Positions 31,549-44,794 are shown, counted from the first letter of the stretch. The stretch is 64,000 nucleotides of DNA from Hysterangium stoloniferum (GCA_015178975.1 WHVD01000060.1:1-64000), one strand, 5' to 3'. Notes: generated by a model not told the origin, from the sequence alone. Translations and numbers: made by a program.

Positions 31549-32343
31549 TGATAGGGTCTGTACATAGTAGGTTTCCGGAGAAACCCGCAGGAAATCCGGT
31601 AGGACTTGGCTTCAGCTTATAGGCTGCACCCTCACGAGATCGTGTTGTCCAATTTCAGACAGGCGGACAGGAATCCTGGGGAGTCTGGGCAGGGTTTGTG
31701 GGTCAAGGGGTCATAGGTCAGAGGTTGTGGGCTGAGAGGTCAGGGAGTTGAGATAAATAAGAGAGATAGATGTGTTGGAGCCCATGGGCTCCGACTAGCG
31801 AGAGCAGTGTAATTCAAGGAGGAGTTTAGAGCAGAAAATGTATTAGATTACTGGGGGGGAATCTAAGCCGATTTTCTGACTGGATTGTATGTACAACATC
31901 TGCCAGACTATATAGACTGTGGAATGAATAACATACCAAATCCATAATAATGAAACAAAACTAGCAAAACATAAAATGGGTTAAGCAAACACCAAATTTG
32001 ATGTTAGGAACGGGACGGAACAGAGTGGAGTCCAAATCGTGATAAATCATAAACCATAATGGGAAACGGAGCGGGAGCGGAGTCTGAATTGTGACAGGTC
32101 ATTTGACTAAAATGGGAATGGGGCTCAGTTAGAGGGATGATGGGCTTTCTGAGCAGGGTCCAGTGACTGATGCATGGGACAAGGTCAGACATAGACAGGG
32201 ATGCAGTCTGGTGGGTATTCCGGTGACTGATACATGATGTAACGAGGTCGAACGTGGACAAGTCTGATGTACATGGTCTGGTGGGAATTCCAGTAAACTG
32301 ACAATTGGTGTATATAGGGTGTGGGTGCATATAAGTTAGTGCT
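31549..32343 (-). mobile_element. LTR family A, end-truncated copy
   Basis: Homologous to 8919-9707 from its first bases (TGATAGGGTCTGTACATAGT) through GGTGTGGGTGCATATAAGTT, where it is cut by a family F fragment. No target duplication remains because one end is lost. Includes the conserved GGCTTCAGCTTATAGGCTGC stem-loop. Confidence 0.85.
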
Positions 32344-32477
32344 GTAATGTACAAGAGAGTTTAAAACTGTCAAAAGGTTTTAAAAACCAAATTATGTTTG
32401 AATCACATCCCAGATGTTTAAATGACCTTTAGAGTATATTAGAATCTGGTATACTTAATAGTTTTCAGATATCCTCC
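32344..32477. mobile_element. MITE family F, fragment
   Basis: Reverse-orientation match to the first 130 bp or so of 15936-16583, ending CAGATATCCTCC, the true family terminus. The other part is missing. Confidence 0.7.
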
Positions 32478-33030
32478 TATGACCAAATGTGTTATGTCTT
32501 TCATCCAAGTTTGTATTCTCCAAATATCGGAAATCTGTACATGTTGTATTTCCAATTTAGTTATGCTCTTATCCTATTTTATGTACTTTCCTTGTCTCCT
32601 CCTTAATACTGTGAGATGCCAGAAATCCGTATACTGTATATACCAAACTGTAAAGTAGTTACAGAGCAATCAGAATATTGACTTAGTTACTCTACTAGTC
32701 CTTCACTCTTCTCTCGGACCTCTGATCTCCTCTCTCTCAGCCCTCTATCAATCCAGGGATCCAACAGTTTGACCACTGGTCAGATTCCTGATAGTTAAGT
32801 TCTCACATGTTCAAAATTTGAGGACCACTGATGGAAACATTTGTGAGGGTGCAGCACACAAGCTGAAGCCACATCCTTCTGCTTGGACCATTGTACTTCT
32901 GACCTTGTGGCATGCAACTTAACAGTATACATATTCTGATTTCAACTTGCAAATCCATCCACCATGCCTCCGAAGAAGAAAGATTCCAAGCTGACTGGTG
33001 AAGCAGAACCTTCAACACTTCAGTCCCATT
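32478..33030 (+). mobile_element. degraded Ty3/gypsy LTR (family B-like) plus gag start
   Basis: The 3' half of a family B-like LTR (landmarks CAATCAGAATATTGACTTAG, GTGCAGCACACAAGCTGAAG) ends CTTAACA at 32924. Forty bases on, a gag-like start MPPKKKDSKLTGEAEPSTLQ (from 32964) resembles the gag start of element C. This fixes the coding orientation of family B. It may be the 5' end of element D, separated from it by 2.2 kb of other sequence; that link is inference. Confidence 0.6.
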
Positions 33031-35269
33031 TCCTGTATATGGCTGTGATGTATTAACCTTATTTTAATACTATTTTCTGAAAAAGGAGTCCAGCGCTCTA
33101 TCAAAATGTGCAAATACTCAATTCACTGCAAGGTAAGATAATTTAAGTATTTGATATTAATCAGTGGCAGCCAGAATAGGCTTAGAACCCCTGAAGTCAA
33201 GAGTTTACTTGAATGTATGCACCCTACTTCACAAAGAAGGTTTTGAGAGCTGCTTTTGCAAGCTGTTCTTTTTCTATGAAAACAACTACTAAAATATGAA
33301 TAATAATTCACTGATTCTGAAACTAGATTCGGCTTCAATTCTAGATAGTTTATATATATTTTATACTATTTATCAAACAGTAAAAATATTTATAAACAGG
33401 TCAAAAGATTAGATATAGAATAAAACACTATTTGGCTAATATATGCTTTATTTACACTAACCTACAATGTCAACTGTGATACTAACTTATCAGGATCTTA
33501 ACTTAGTCTTAAGGATCTTGCAAGAATATTCTCAGTATTTATTTATGCCAAAAACCAGGTAGAAATTAGAATATATGTATTCCTAATCTCAATATAACCT
33601 AAAATATTTATTACTTTTAATTGATAACCAACAACTCAACTAGAGGTGGATAAGTAATAAAGGATAGCCAGCTACTCAACTAAGAGGTGGCAAAAGGGAA
33701 CAAGATTGTTTTGTCAGAAGCTCAACTAGAGGTGACTAAGTGTTTGTATATATTTGTCCAACAGCCCAACTAGGGGTGGAATATAACTGCTGATGCAGTG
33801 GCACACTGATGTGGCTGATAAATGTAGTTAAATTGAGTTATATTTCAGTGGTGGAGCAGAGCTCCTTATATACAGTAAAATCTGAGACATGGGAGAATGT
33901 TCTAGCTACTTGTTTCACCTATTTTTAGCTATTTTACCTGGAATCTGCTGGAATATTCCAGGAGTTTCTACTACTTTCCATTATAGCACATATGCTGATG
34001 TAATGTTCTCGCATGTCACGAAGTTGATGATTTTCGTGTGTGAGCTGATTACATAATTTTCCTGCACATGTCACAGTGTTTCCATATGTGACATTATTGT
34101 TATTCAGCTGTTTGTGACATTTGTGACAATATTCCCGCGCATTACGCAATAAGCGCCAGATGGCCGAATTCGAAGATATTTCGTTAAAAAAGAATAAACT
34201 GTAGAAATTCAATAATTCGCCCAAAATAAATGATAAAAATATGAAATAAATTGTGATAATTCACGTTAATTTCAGGAGACTATTATACAATAATTTTGTC
34301 ACAATATAAGTACATTTAAACTTGTTTTTATCAATTTGTTAGGGGGAGATTGGTTAAAAATCAGAAAAACCTAAAAATACATAACAACGGCCAAAGCAAC
34401 ACCATCCCACCCAGACAATTCCAATGCACTCCAGTTGTAGAAGTTACAGGTGATGATGATGAAGCAGAAAACCTGGCAGATCCCAACATTCAGGAGGATC
34501 CGTGTAATGTATTATTACTATTTAGCATACTTGTAAACTCTTTTTCCTTGAGTTAATAGCATAGCTTGAGAAAGGAGATTCAAATTCAAATTAATCTGTA
34601 TGTAGGAGTTTTGTCAATTAAATCAGTATCCACTTTTATTCAACTACATGCCCATGTCCCTTTTCTGAGGAGAAAGCTCAACTCAAGGAAACAAGACGGT
34701 CAACAGATTGGCAAGGAGAGTACTCAACTTAAGCACAATGTGTGGACCTAGTAGGCAAGTGTAGCTAAATGAGCAAGTGATGTGATATTGAATGATATCC
34801 TAAATACATGATTTGAGCCTGTATTTATACTAGTCCATGATCCTGCTTACTAAGTAATGTGACTAGGAGAATGAGTCAGTATTTCCCATACTTGACACAT
34901 AAGTGTATTTCAGAGTCATCCAACCAGCTATGACTATGTATCTGAGTCATAGCTCTGATCATAACTCATTGCATAGTCATATTGATATGACTCACCAATG
35001 AGTCATCTCCCTCAATATGTAGTCAAGGAGATGGGGTAGATTGCATACTATAAGGGCTAGAGATACCTTATTAGTATGTAATCCATGACTCTGCTGGTTT
35101 CCATGGCAGTGCCACCTAGCTACTTAGGGTTAAGATATGCTAATTCTAGGGTTTAGAGCTAGCAATAAATCTTATGTTATCAGAACAATGACATCTTAAA
35201 CTCTTGAGCCAAAGTTAAAGGATCCAGTCCTCTACTATTTGACTAATATCCCTTAAAGGTTAAACAAAG
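33031..35269. other. AT-rich 2.2-kb block of unknown origin
   Basis: No coding region is recognised. A CAACTAGAGGTGG-like motif is repeated about four times at 33640-33780. A PPT-like GGGGGAGATTGG occurs at 34342, and several GAGTCAT/TGACTCA motifs occur at 34860-35010. It may be an insertion (possibly LTR-retroelement debris), but target duplications were not found. Confidence 0.4.
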
Positions 35270-36442
35270 AAACAAAGTGATAAAATATATGACAATCCGG
35301 TAGACCCACCTGTTAAAGACTCAGCTGAACTCCTGTCTCAAAAAAACCCTGGACTCCCTTATGGAATACCTAAAGGCAAACTCCGGAAAAAGTAAGGATG
35401 CTTCACAATCCTGAGTCAATAAACCTGAACCTTTCACTAGTCAAAATCCGAAAAACTATTGACCTTCCTTATGCAGTGTCAATTAATTTCTGGGATCATC
35501 TGGCTGCTTCAAATCAGACTCCCAAAAGGTAAATTTTGCCCTCTCATATCTCAAGGACTCTGCAGCATCTTGGTTCAAACCTGCATTCTCCAGTCTCACT
35601 GTTGAGGACCCCAACTGGCTCCATGATTGGGATGCCTTTGTAGAGGAACTTGAAACCAACTTTGGCCTCTACAATCAAGTCAGGGATGTCAAAATGCCAC
35701 TCTCTAATCTCAAAATGAAGGAAAACCAATGGATCACTGATGTTACGACTGGAAATCCTGCCGGACTCTGGGCGCTAACTTATACGCACCCACACCCTAT
35801 ACGCACCCATTATCAGTTTACTGGAATTCCCACCGGACTCTGTATGTCAGACTTGTCTACGTTCTCTTTGTTACATTGTGTTTCAGTCACCGGAAAACCC
35901 ACCGGACTCCATCTCTGTCTATGTCCGACCTCATCCTGCACGTCAGTCACCAGACCCCGCTCAGAAAACCCATCATCCCTCTAACAGAGCCCCGTTCCTG
36001 TTTTAGTCTAATGACCTGTCACGATTCGGACTCCACTACCACTCCGTTTCCTGTTATGGTTTATGATTTGTCACTATTCAGACTCCGCTCTGTTCCATCC
36101 CATTCCTAATACCAATTTGGTGTTTACTATTCCTGTTTTATGTTTTGCTTGTTTCATTTCATCATTACTGGATTCGGTATGACATTCACTCCACGGTCTA
36201 TTTAAACTGGCAGATGTTGTACATACAATCCAGTCAGAAAATCGGCTTAGATTCCCCCCAGTAATATAATACATTTTCTGCTCTAAAACTCCTACTTGAA
36301 TTACACCGCTCACACTAGTCAGAGCCCACGGGCTCCAGCACATCTATCTCTCTTACCTATCTTGACTCATGACCCATGACCTCTGACCTACGACTCACGA
36401 CCCACGGCCCCCGCCCAGACTCCCCGGGATTCCTGTCCGCCT

Positions 36443-37483
36443 TGTTACGATTGTGTCATAACCCATGTCGCAACCCGATGGTCTCCGAGAATACTACAGT
36501 CTATCGATGTTCCAAGTTATTGATCAAGTCATCATTTCGGCAACCTTTGGAATACCGACACTGACATATACCTTCACGGCGATCAAACCTCGTTTACACC
36601 CCTGTCAAAATATACTTGTACCATCTGGTTATGCTTTGATACGTCCCCTTTCATTATGATGATCCGTTTTACTCTATGTTTCACATATGCCCATATATAC
36701 CTGTAGCCCGTGGACTATTCCCTTTTCTTGTAATTCCGCTCTCGGCTAAATCTCAGCTTCCGATCTTATCGTAACTTTCTGGTTTCTAGTCAAGTTTATT
36801 TGTCAAATAGTGTTTCCGATCTTCCCTTAGTAGTTTCTAGACGCCGATAACTCATATATAAACCCACTGTAAATGTAGTTATCAGACAATCAGAATATCA
36901 ACTTAGAATATCAACTTAGATCGACTTAGATACCCTCTAATTTCCGACTCCATTATCTATTCACAACCACCACATTCCGACTCCATCCGATTTACAATTC
37001 AACCTACATTTACGACTTCAACCTCTAATCTCCGACTCTCAGTCTCCAACTCTCAGTCTCCGACTCTCAGTCTCTGACTCTCAGTCCCCGACACTCTCAG
37101 TCTTCAACTCTCAGTCTCCGACTGTCTCAGTCTCTGACTGTCTCAGTCTCTGACTGTCTCAGTCTCTGACTGTCTCAGTCTCTGACTGTCTCAGTCTCTG
37201 ACTCTCTCAGTCTCTGACTCTCTCAGTCTCCGACTCTCTCAGTCTCTGACTCTCTCCGCCTCCGACTCTTGGTCTCCGACCCCTCAACCCAACCCTCAAC
37301 TTATCCTTCGGTTTCCGATCGGTAGTTTACCGAGAGGTTTACTTGACAGGACTAGTTTTCGCCCGCCCAAAATTTAAGGACACCTGACGGTAACCTGTGA
37401 GGGCGCAGAACATAAGCTGAAGCCAAGTCCTTCCATTTGGTCCCTGTCGGCCAGCCGACATCTGTCAGTTTCTGCTCTTAACA
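36443..37483 (+). mobile_element. solo LTR family B, enlarged by internal array
   Basis: TGTTACGATTGTG...CTCTTAACA nested in LTR A. Flanks CGCCT and TGCCT differ at one base, consistent with a decayed 5-bp duplication. At 1041 bp it is about 300 bp longer than its relatives because of the array at 37025-37275. Confidence 0.88.
37025..37275 (+). repeat. 16-18 bp tandem array within LTR B
   Basis: About fourteen units of CTCAGTCTCTGACTGT and CTCAGTCTCCGACTCT type. Other family B LTRs have no comparable array, so this is a lineage-specific expansion. Confidence 0.9.
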
Positions 37484-38522
37484 TGCCTGTCCAAAATTGG
37501 ACAACATGATCTAGCGAGGGTGCAGCCTATAAGCTGAAGCCAAGTCTACCAGATATCCCGCAGATTTCTCCGGAGACCCACCTTGTATGTACCCTAACAA
37601 CTGACTACATCGTACAATTCAACAACCTAGCCCCACACTGCAACTGGGGTGATCCTGCCCTCCATTACCAGTTCTACTCCAGACTTCCATCTCATCTCAA
37701 AAATGAAGTATCTAAAGGCAAAACCAGAAAGCCAAAGACATTGGCACTCATGCATCTCAAGGCTCAAAATGCAGATGCTCATTATTGGGAAAGACGTTCA
37801 GAAATTAACTGTGAAAACCTGCCAGACAAATGCAACAAAACCCCTGATAATAAGTCTGCCAACAGTAAATCTGGAACTCAAAACACTGGTAGTAATGACA
37901 ACAAATCCGACCAGAAGCCCAATAACAAGGGTTCAAACAACAATCAAGGCAATAAGAGCAAAGGTCAGCAATCTGGCAAGTCACCCAGAAAGCCTGACCT
38001 TACCAGGAAACTTGGTTCTGATGGAAAACTCATTCCACAGGAGAAACAATGCTGCATGGACAATAATCTCAATTTGTTGTGTGCCAACTCTGGACACCAT
38101 GTAGCCAACTGCCCTACAGCAACCAAAGCCCACTCTGTGAATTCCATTTTGAGTTCCCAGCTGACTGACAAGCTGGCCTCCAAGTTGAGAAAAGAATAAG
38201 CAACTCTCTGGACTCTGTGTGGATAGAGAGTTGTGTTGAATCTGCCTGCACACCAGAGACTTTCTGTCCTAACATGTCTGCTCTTTATGACCCCAATTCT
38301 TTATTTATAAATCTTACTTCAGAAATCCTCAGGAGGCTCCTCTTGTAGACTCTGGCTCAACCCATTGTTTTATAGAAATAAATTTTGCCCAAAAACACTG
38401 AATAAAAACTCATTCTGTAGATCCGATTCCTCTCAGACTTTTCAATGGTACTTCAAACTCCATCATTTCCTGAGCATGCAATCTCCAACTCTGGTTCCCA
38501 TGTCGAACATTTCAGACAGTTA

Positions 38523-38991
38523 CTGTTAGGGCAAGACTAACAAGGCTACCAAAACACAAAAAGAAACAAGAGAGAGAGGACAAGATAAGGAGTAGGAGAA
38601 TGGAAGTTCTAATGACTTGAGAATAATCACACTTGTATTTAGTGGAAATCCTAAGAGATTGAAACTGGGGTCTAACTATATACAGCTTAGGGTATTTATA
38701 CATACTAAAGGGAAAACTAAATAAAGTTCTTATTGAATGTTCAAACCTTGAAGGAAATTAAAACAAAGTTTACATTTGACACATGCACGTCATGCGATTG
38801 ACATGTGATTGACATTGTGTAGTCTCAAAACAATGTTTCAAACCATTTCACATTTGTGTAATGTCACGTGCACACACTGTGACTTGTGATGCACGCACAC
38901 TGTGACTTTTCACACATGCACTTTGTGACATGTGACAAATAAACAAAACTAAAATAAAATAAAATAAAATAAAATGTATGAGCCCTGACAG
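38523..38991. mobile_element. MITE family E, copy 1 (469 bp)
   Basis: Starts CTGTTAGGGCAAGACTAACA and ends GCCCTGACAG (inverted terminal repeat about 10 bp), flanked by TTA on both sides (38520-38522, 38992-38994). It contains an AAAAT pentamer run before the right end. No coding capacity. TTA duplication and short terminal repeats are typical of PIF/Harbinger-type MITEs. Inserted in element D. Confidence 0.85.
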
Positions 38992-40566
38992 TTACCTCCT
39001 ATGTAACACAATTGGACTCAAGTTGCTCAGTAGTCAGTCCTAGGACACAACTGGCTCATCTGATTCAATCCATTGATAAACTGGGTATTGGGCAGTATTA
39101 CATTCCAGACATCCAAGGCATCCAACGTGACTGTTCCATCTACTCTGGCCCCTGAAGCAAACCTGGCCCCCATGGCAAATCTGAGCAGAAAAGAATCCCC
39201 TTCTGTCACCTTTATTAATGCTGCAGCATTTGCTAGAGCAACCAAGCTGGAAGGATCCCAAGGATTTTCGGTCAACCTAAAAATTGACAAAACCACCAGA
39301 CATTTCACAACCCCAGTGTCTGAACCTATCCCAGACCTAGAAGGCATTCTGAAAAAATATCATGACTTTGCAGATATTTTTAGTAAGCAAAAAGTGGATC
39401 GGCTTGCACCTCACAGATCATACAACTTGAAAATCAATATTGAAGGAGGTGCAAACCCACCCTAGGCCAGTGTATCCCTTTCGCAATCCGAACTCTTGGC
39501 AATCTGGGATTTCCTCAATGAACATTTAACTATAGGTTTTATCCAACCCTCAAAGTCTCCTTATGGAGCCCCCATCCTTTTTGTTTGGAAAAAAAGATGG
39601 ATTCTTACAACCTTGCATTGATTTCAGAGGTCTTGATGTGATCACTTGGAAAGATAAGTACCCATTACCATTGATTTCTGACTTACTCAATGCCCTTCAG
39701 ATAATCCAAATATACTGTACACTAAGATAGACTTGAAACATGCCTATCATTTAGTTTGGATTGCTGAAGGTGACGAGTGGAAGACAGCTTTCTGAACTTG
39801 CTATGGCTCCTTTGAATGGTTGGTTATGCCCTTTGGGCTCACCAATGCACCCTCGGTCTTCCAATTTTTTGTCAATGACATCTTTTCTGACCTACTCAAT
39901 GTCTACGTCATTGTCTATCTTGATGACATCCTCATATTTTCCGAAGATCCCAAACTTCATGATGAACATGTCCACAAGGTTTTCTGAAGACTCCGAAAAA
40001 ATGGTCTTTTTGCGAATGGTAAAAAATGTGCTTTTGAGATTGACACAGTTAAATATTTAGGTTTCATGATGGGTCCTGACAGACTCCGCATAGAGAATAC
40101 TAAAATTCAAGTCATTCAAGACTGGCCAGAACCCTGAAAGGTTGAAGATATTCAATCCTTTCTCAGCTTCACCAACTTTATCAACATTTTATTCACAATT
40201 ATTCAAAAATTACCATTGCTCTCACACATTTTGCCTGTAAAGATGCCCCTTGGAATTTCTCTGAAGAATGCCACACAGCATTCCATGATTTAAAAAGTGT
40301 GTTTACATCTGCTCCAATTTTGTTGCACTGGAAACCTGATGTTCAAATCATTGTGGAAACCAATGCCTCAGATTATGCACTTGCTAGTATTCTGTCCATT
40401 CTGGACACCAATGGTGAGGTCCACCCAGTTGCCTTTTTGTCCCAAACATTCTTGGCACCTGAACTCAATTACAATGTCCATGACAAGGAACTACTCACAA
40501 TTTCTGAAGCATTCAAGGTGTGGAGACATTATCTAGAAGGATCTGGAATTCTGATAGATGTTATTA

Positions 40567-41179
40567 CTGTCAGGGCAACACTAACAAGGCTACCAAACAC
40601 AAGATAAATTATGAAAATATAAAGTGAGGAGGGGACAGCTCAATGACAGGGGAGATCACACTTGTTTTAGTGGGATTCCTAAGAGATTGAAACTAAAGAA
40701 ATGAGTATGTACAGGTCTACTATTTATACTATTTATTTAATATTTATTTTAATATTTATTTATTTATTAGAAATTTGAGAAAAATACTAAAAATAGCTTG
40801 TATGCACCCTACAGTGCATAGCCATGCTTTCAGTGCTTATGTAAGCTCACCCGGCACTGTGCAGGTCCATGCAGTGTGCCAGCACTTATGTAAACACCAA
40901 CTGCAGTTGCAGTGCTGACACACAAGGAGGCCTCCATGGGCACACAGTGCTTTGCACTGTGTGTCCATTGGGGTGTAGGCAGTGGTATTGGCCTTATCTT
41001 ATGTTGGTGTCATTGTTTGGCCATGCCCCCACTGCATTGTGCTGCATTGTGGTGTTGCTGCATGGCTGCTTTTTGTGTGGGCAGCAGTGTGATTATGTAA
41101 TTGTGCTTGCACCTCTGCCTACTGTTTGCAGGTGTATAATATAATAAAATAAAATAAAATAAAATCAATACTCTGACAA
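40567..41179. mobile_element. MITE family E, copy 2 (613 bp)
   Basis: Starts CTGTCAGGGCAACACTAACA and ends CTCTGACAA, with TTA on both flanks (40564-40566, 41180-41182). It shares both ends, the ACTAACAAGGCTACCAAACAC block and the AAAAT run with copy 1. The interior is different and longer (GCAGTG-rich, 40800-41100). Inserted in the RNase H region of element D. Confidence 0.85.
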
Positions 41180-41719
41180 TTACCAACCACAAGAATCTGG
41201 TCTATTTTTCCACTACTAAACTATTGACATGCTGGCAAGCCCATTGGTCCAAATACCTATCACCTTTAATATGGTAATCCAATTCCATCCCAGCCCCCCT
41301 ACCCTAAAGAGGGGAGTAGTGACTACACCACAGTGAATCTGCATAATTTTAAGCCTATGTTTTCATCTGAACAACTTTCCACATCAATCTGAGCTACTTA
41401 CCTTATACATCCAGTCTTGCAAAGTGTTTTTCTCATGGATACTGAGAAATTACATCAAGATATACTATCAGCAATCCCATTAGATCCCATTACTAAAGCA
41501 CACCTCAAACACCTCACTAATCCTGACCAACCCCAATGGGACCCGCAAGGTTTCATAAGGCTTGACAACCACATTTATATACTGGGCTCCAATACTCTGT
41601 TAAGAACTGTGCAGGCTCACAGAGGGTTTCTGGAGAAATCCATGAATAATCCAGTAGGACTTGGCTTCAGCTTATAGGCTGTGCCCTCACAAGATTGTGA
41701 TGTCCAATATCAAACAGGC

Positions 41720-42460
41720 TGTTAAGAACTGAAAACTGACTAATGTCGGTAGGCCAACGGGGACCGATTGGAAGGACTTGGCTTCAGCTTATGTGCACCC
41801 TCGCAAATATCCGTTGGGTGTCCTTAAATTTCGGAAAGGCAAAGACTAGTCCTAATGAGTACCTCTCGGCAAACTACTGATCAGAACCGAAGGATAAGTA
41901 GAGTGTCAGGCCAAGGGGTCGGGAACCGAGAGTGGGTGAGTGCACGTGAAGGTGGGTAGCGGGATACTTAGTTATGAGACTTCTAGAGGTGTAAGAGGGT
42001 ATTCTGAGTCGATATTCTGATTGCCTAGTAACTAAAACTACAACGGGTTCATATACAAGTATTCAGTGTCTAGAAAATACTAACTAGGAGAAGAGTGGAA
42101 AATGGTATTGACAAATAAGCTTGACTAGGAATGGGAAGGTTACAATTAGTTCGGAGGCCATGAAATAACTGAGAGCGGGATTACAAGAAAAGGAAATAGT
42201 CCAAGGGTTACAAGTATATATAGACATATGTGAAACATAGAGTAGGATGGATCATCATAATAAAAAGGGGACATATCAGAGTTTAACCAGATAGTACAAG
42301 TATATTTTGATGGGGGTGTAAATGGAGTTTGATCACCACGAAAGCATATGTCAGCATCGGGAGACCGATGGTTTCCGATGTGATGACTTGAATGATGACT
42401 TGAATCGTCGATAGGTGGCGATAACCTCAGGGACCGTCGGGTTGTGACACGGTCGTAACA
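41720..42460 (-). mobile_element. solo LTR family B
   Basis: 741 bp, TGTTAAGAACTG...GGTCGTAACA, perfect duplication CAGGC (41715-41719 and 42461-42465). Nested in LTR A. Confidence 0.94.
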
Positions 42461-42485
42461 CAGGCAGACAGGAACCCTGAGGAGT

Positions 42486-43029
42486 ATGTTAAGTGCCATG
42501 TTGGGAACTTATTCCGGAACTATCAGAAAGTCATTGGGAAGTCGGGAACTATCAGATAGGGTCAGGATGTCGCTTCAGCTTATGTGCTGCGCCTCTACGC
42601 AAACGCTCAAAGTCCTTAATTTCAGAAGTGAGACTTACGATGGAAGATATGGATATTCAGAGTTCCGAAGAGTTCCGAATATCGAGCATACAGAAAGACG
42701 GGAGAAGGAATAAGAAACTAAGTTGATATCAGATCTAAGATAAAGTACAAATTCGCGGAAACTAATATAAGTCTTCTTGTTATTGTACTACAAACTAAGA
42801 CCATAATAAGACGGAAATGGAAATAATCTTAAAACAGAAATACAATAAGACATATCAGGGAGACAATATTCCGAAACAGGAATATAATAAACAAACGAGT
42901 GAATACTTGTCAACGGACAAATTACCCAATGCAAAACAAGGGAAGAATGTGGAAGATACGGTAACTATGATGTTCCATAGTTGGAGATCGGAAGTCGGAT
43001 ATTGAAACATCCGGGAATGGGTCGTAACA
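42486..43029 (-). repeat. 3' LTR of element C
   Basis: 544 bp, TGTTAAGTGCC...GGTCGTAACA on the plus strand. Same length as its partner at 50014; most differences are transitions, many at CpG. Contains the shared stem-loop near 42570. Confidence 0.93.
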
Positions 43030-43209
43030 GTACCCCCCTGTTAGGCCGAAATCCCATAGAGGCAATTAGGTACTGAGTGATTGAAGCGACGGCTGATTAT
43101 TATGTGTTGTGAAATTTACGCAATTCTGGAGGTGAGAGTTTCAGCTGATGTTCTGAGTATAAAAACCTTCAAATATTTGAATTAACGTTTTTGTTTCTTC
43201 ATCCACAAC

Positions 43210-43585
43210 TTGTATGTCGATTCGTCGGCCTCTATTCATCACTACCCCAGAAGATTCAGATGCCAAAATTGCCGTGCTTCAAAAAATGTCGAAGGTCACA
43301 GAACTTCAACAAAAATGACAAAGGATGGAGGAGTTGAAGTGACAACAGGAGGAGGAGGAAAAGGCGTTGATGCAGGAGTTGAAAGATGTGGAAGAGGTGG
43401 AAAAACAGGAGTTGGAGCGAGCGAAGGCAGAAAAAGAAGCATGGATCCAGAAAACGGTGGAGGCTCAGAAAAAGAAGGAAGAGGCAGAAAGGTTACAGGG
43501 GGAGTCAGAGGTGGCGAAGAAACGTGAGGAGATAAGGGAAGGAAAGGTAAGTGCCGTCCATAGATTCCGTGGTTTCAACCAATAA
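43210..43585 (+). pseudogene. antisense reading frame of element C: coiled-coil part
   Basis: Plus-strand frames opposite to gag-pol, beginning MSIRRPLFITTPEDSDAKI just inside the 3' LTR. Further on (43367-43585) they are strongly helical and charged (VEEVEKQELERAKAEKEAWI, QKKKEEAERLQGESEVAKKR), predicting a coiled coil. Position and orientation match an accessory antisense gene described for some Agaricomycete chromoviruses only in my recollection; function unknown. Confidence 0.5.
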
Positions 43586-43774
43586 CTATTGGGTACAGCG
43601 AAAAGCCGTGGAGGTGGAGGTAGAGGGAGAGGCTGGACCTTCGAGTCCTAAAGTAAGTGCATCTACAAAAGGCCAATATTTGATTAACTTCGGAAACAGA
43701 AGCCAAAAGTCAAGGCTCCGGAATGGATGGAAGTGGTCCATGAAAATCCATGTTATTGATGTTCCATATGGAAT

Positions 43775-44248
43775 ATGACGTGTTGGAAACAGAAGGTAAA
43801 ATGGGGTGGAACTTGCTATCCCTGCATGGTTCTTAAACTTCTGTGCACTCTCGCCTCAAAATGGGTTCCAAAAGGTGAGAAGCCTCAGAAAACTAATGAC
43901 GTGGAAAGTTCGGGAGCAGCCAAAGCTGCGGAAACTGAGGTGCCAAAAACAGATAGTACGGGCATGGAGCTCCTCAAGGACACCGTTGATGCGTTAGTTT
44001 TTATCGGGATGGAAGTCATGAAAATGCGGGATACACTAGATTGCCATAATGAAATCCAGGAAAAAGGTTTCCATTTGTTGGTCCGAAACTTCCGGAGGCA
44101 AAACAAATTCCTGGAGAAGGTAATGGTTAGCATTGGTGTTATCGCAGTTTCCGAGAGATTTTCCAATAAGGCACGGGAACAACCTAATGATCCGTTGGCA
44201 GATTGTGTTGAAAAAAAGGTGGGAGTCAGGAAATGGGCCGGAAAGTGA
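43775..44248 (+). pseudogene. antisense reading frame of element C: cysteine-rich part
   Basis: A 157-codon frame with TCYPCMVLKLLC (CX2CX6C) near its start, followed by a mixed helical region (MELLKDTVDALVFIGMEVMK, LVRNFRRQNKFLEKVM). The half-motif has the spacing of one side of a Zn(II)2Cys6 cluster. The same string with different residues occurs antisense in element D (TCYECTTSKLVC), indicating conservation under selection before decay. Lies between the chromodomain and the 3' LTR. Confidence 0.55.
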
Positions 44249-44441
44249 AGATGAAGAGGTACAGGATATGGTGGAGAGTGTGGATATTGTGGATGATATG
44301 GGAGTAGAAATGGAAGGAGGATTTGGAGTGTCAGAGACTTTAAAATAGATGCAAATAAATTTGACTTGTATGATTTCAAAACGAGTGTGATATCGGGAGT
44401 AACAGAAGTGTTGGAAACTGAACAGAAAGAAAATGGAAGGG

Positions 44442-44732
44442 TCAGAGTGATGATAAAGGTCCAGGTTTGCTTGGATAAGCTGTGTGGAAATCAGTAACAA
44501 TTTCCATAGCGTGTCCGAGTTTCGTGGCCAATATCCATGAAGTTTCCTCGTCGGTACCTTCATAACCTGCCCATTTGACTAAATAGAGCAATTTACAAGT
44601 ACGTCGGCGATTGTCGATTTTAGAATCCAAAATTTCAGAAACTTCAAATTCGGGTTCTCCGTCAATGATGACCGGAGGGGACGGAGGTTGAATACATTCC
44701 GGGATTTTGTTAGGAACACAGGGTTCTAACAT
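44442..44732 (-). pseudogene. element C integrase C-terminus with chromodomain
   Basis: Contains EPEFEVSEILDSKIDNRRRT, CKLLYLVKWAGYEGTDEETS and WILATKLGHAMEIVTDFH, a canonical chromodomain with the aromatic YLVKW core. Such domains target chromoviruses to methylated histone H3 (family knowledge). Confidence 0.92.
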
Positions 44733-44794
44733 GGAAACGTGGAAGACGGGGTGAACTGCTCACATACTATCGGGAAGTCGGAGAGTCCATGAGA

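Larger units (their letters stand above)
35741..37599 (+). mobile_element. solo LTR family A, carrying a nested LTR B
   Basis: TGTTACGACTGG...CCCTAACA with perfect 5-bp duplication ACTGA (35736-35740 and 37600-37604). It lies in gag of element D. After subtracting the nested LTR B its length is about 0.8 kb, agreeing with the other family A copies. Confidence 0.92.

Noticed and set aside
36376-36659. Small plus-strand frames in LTR debris
   Set aside because: They cover the boundary of LTR A and LTR B; similar frames arise in every family B LTR (for example 22459-22961, 42146-42499, 62073-62483) and reflect shared LTR sequence, not proteins.
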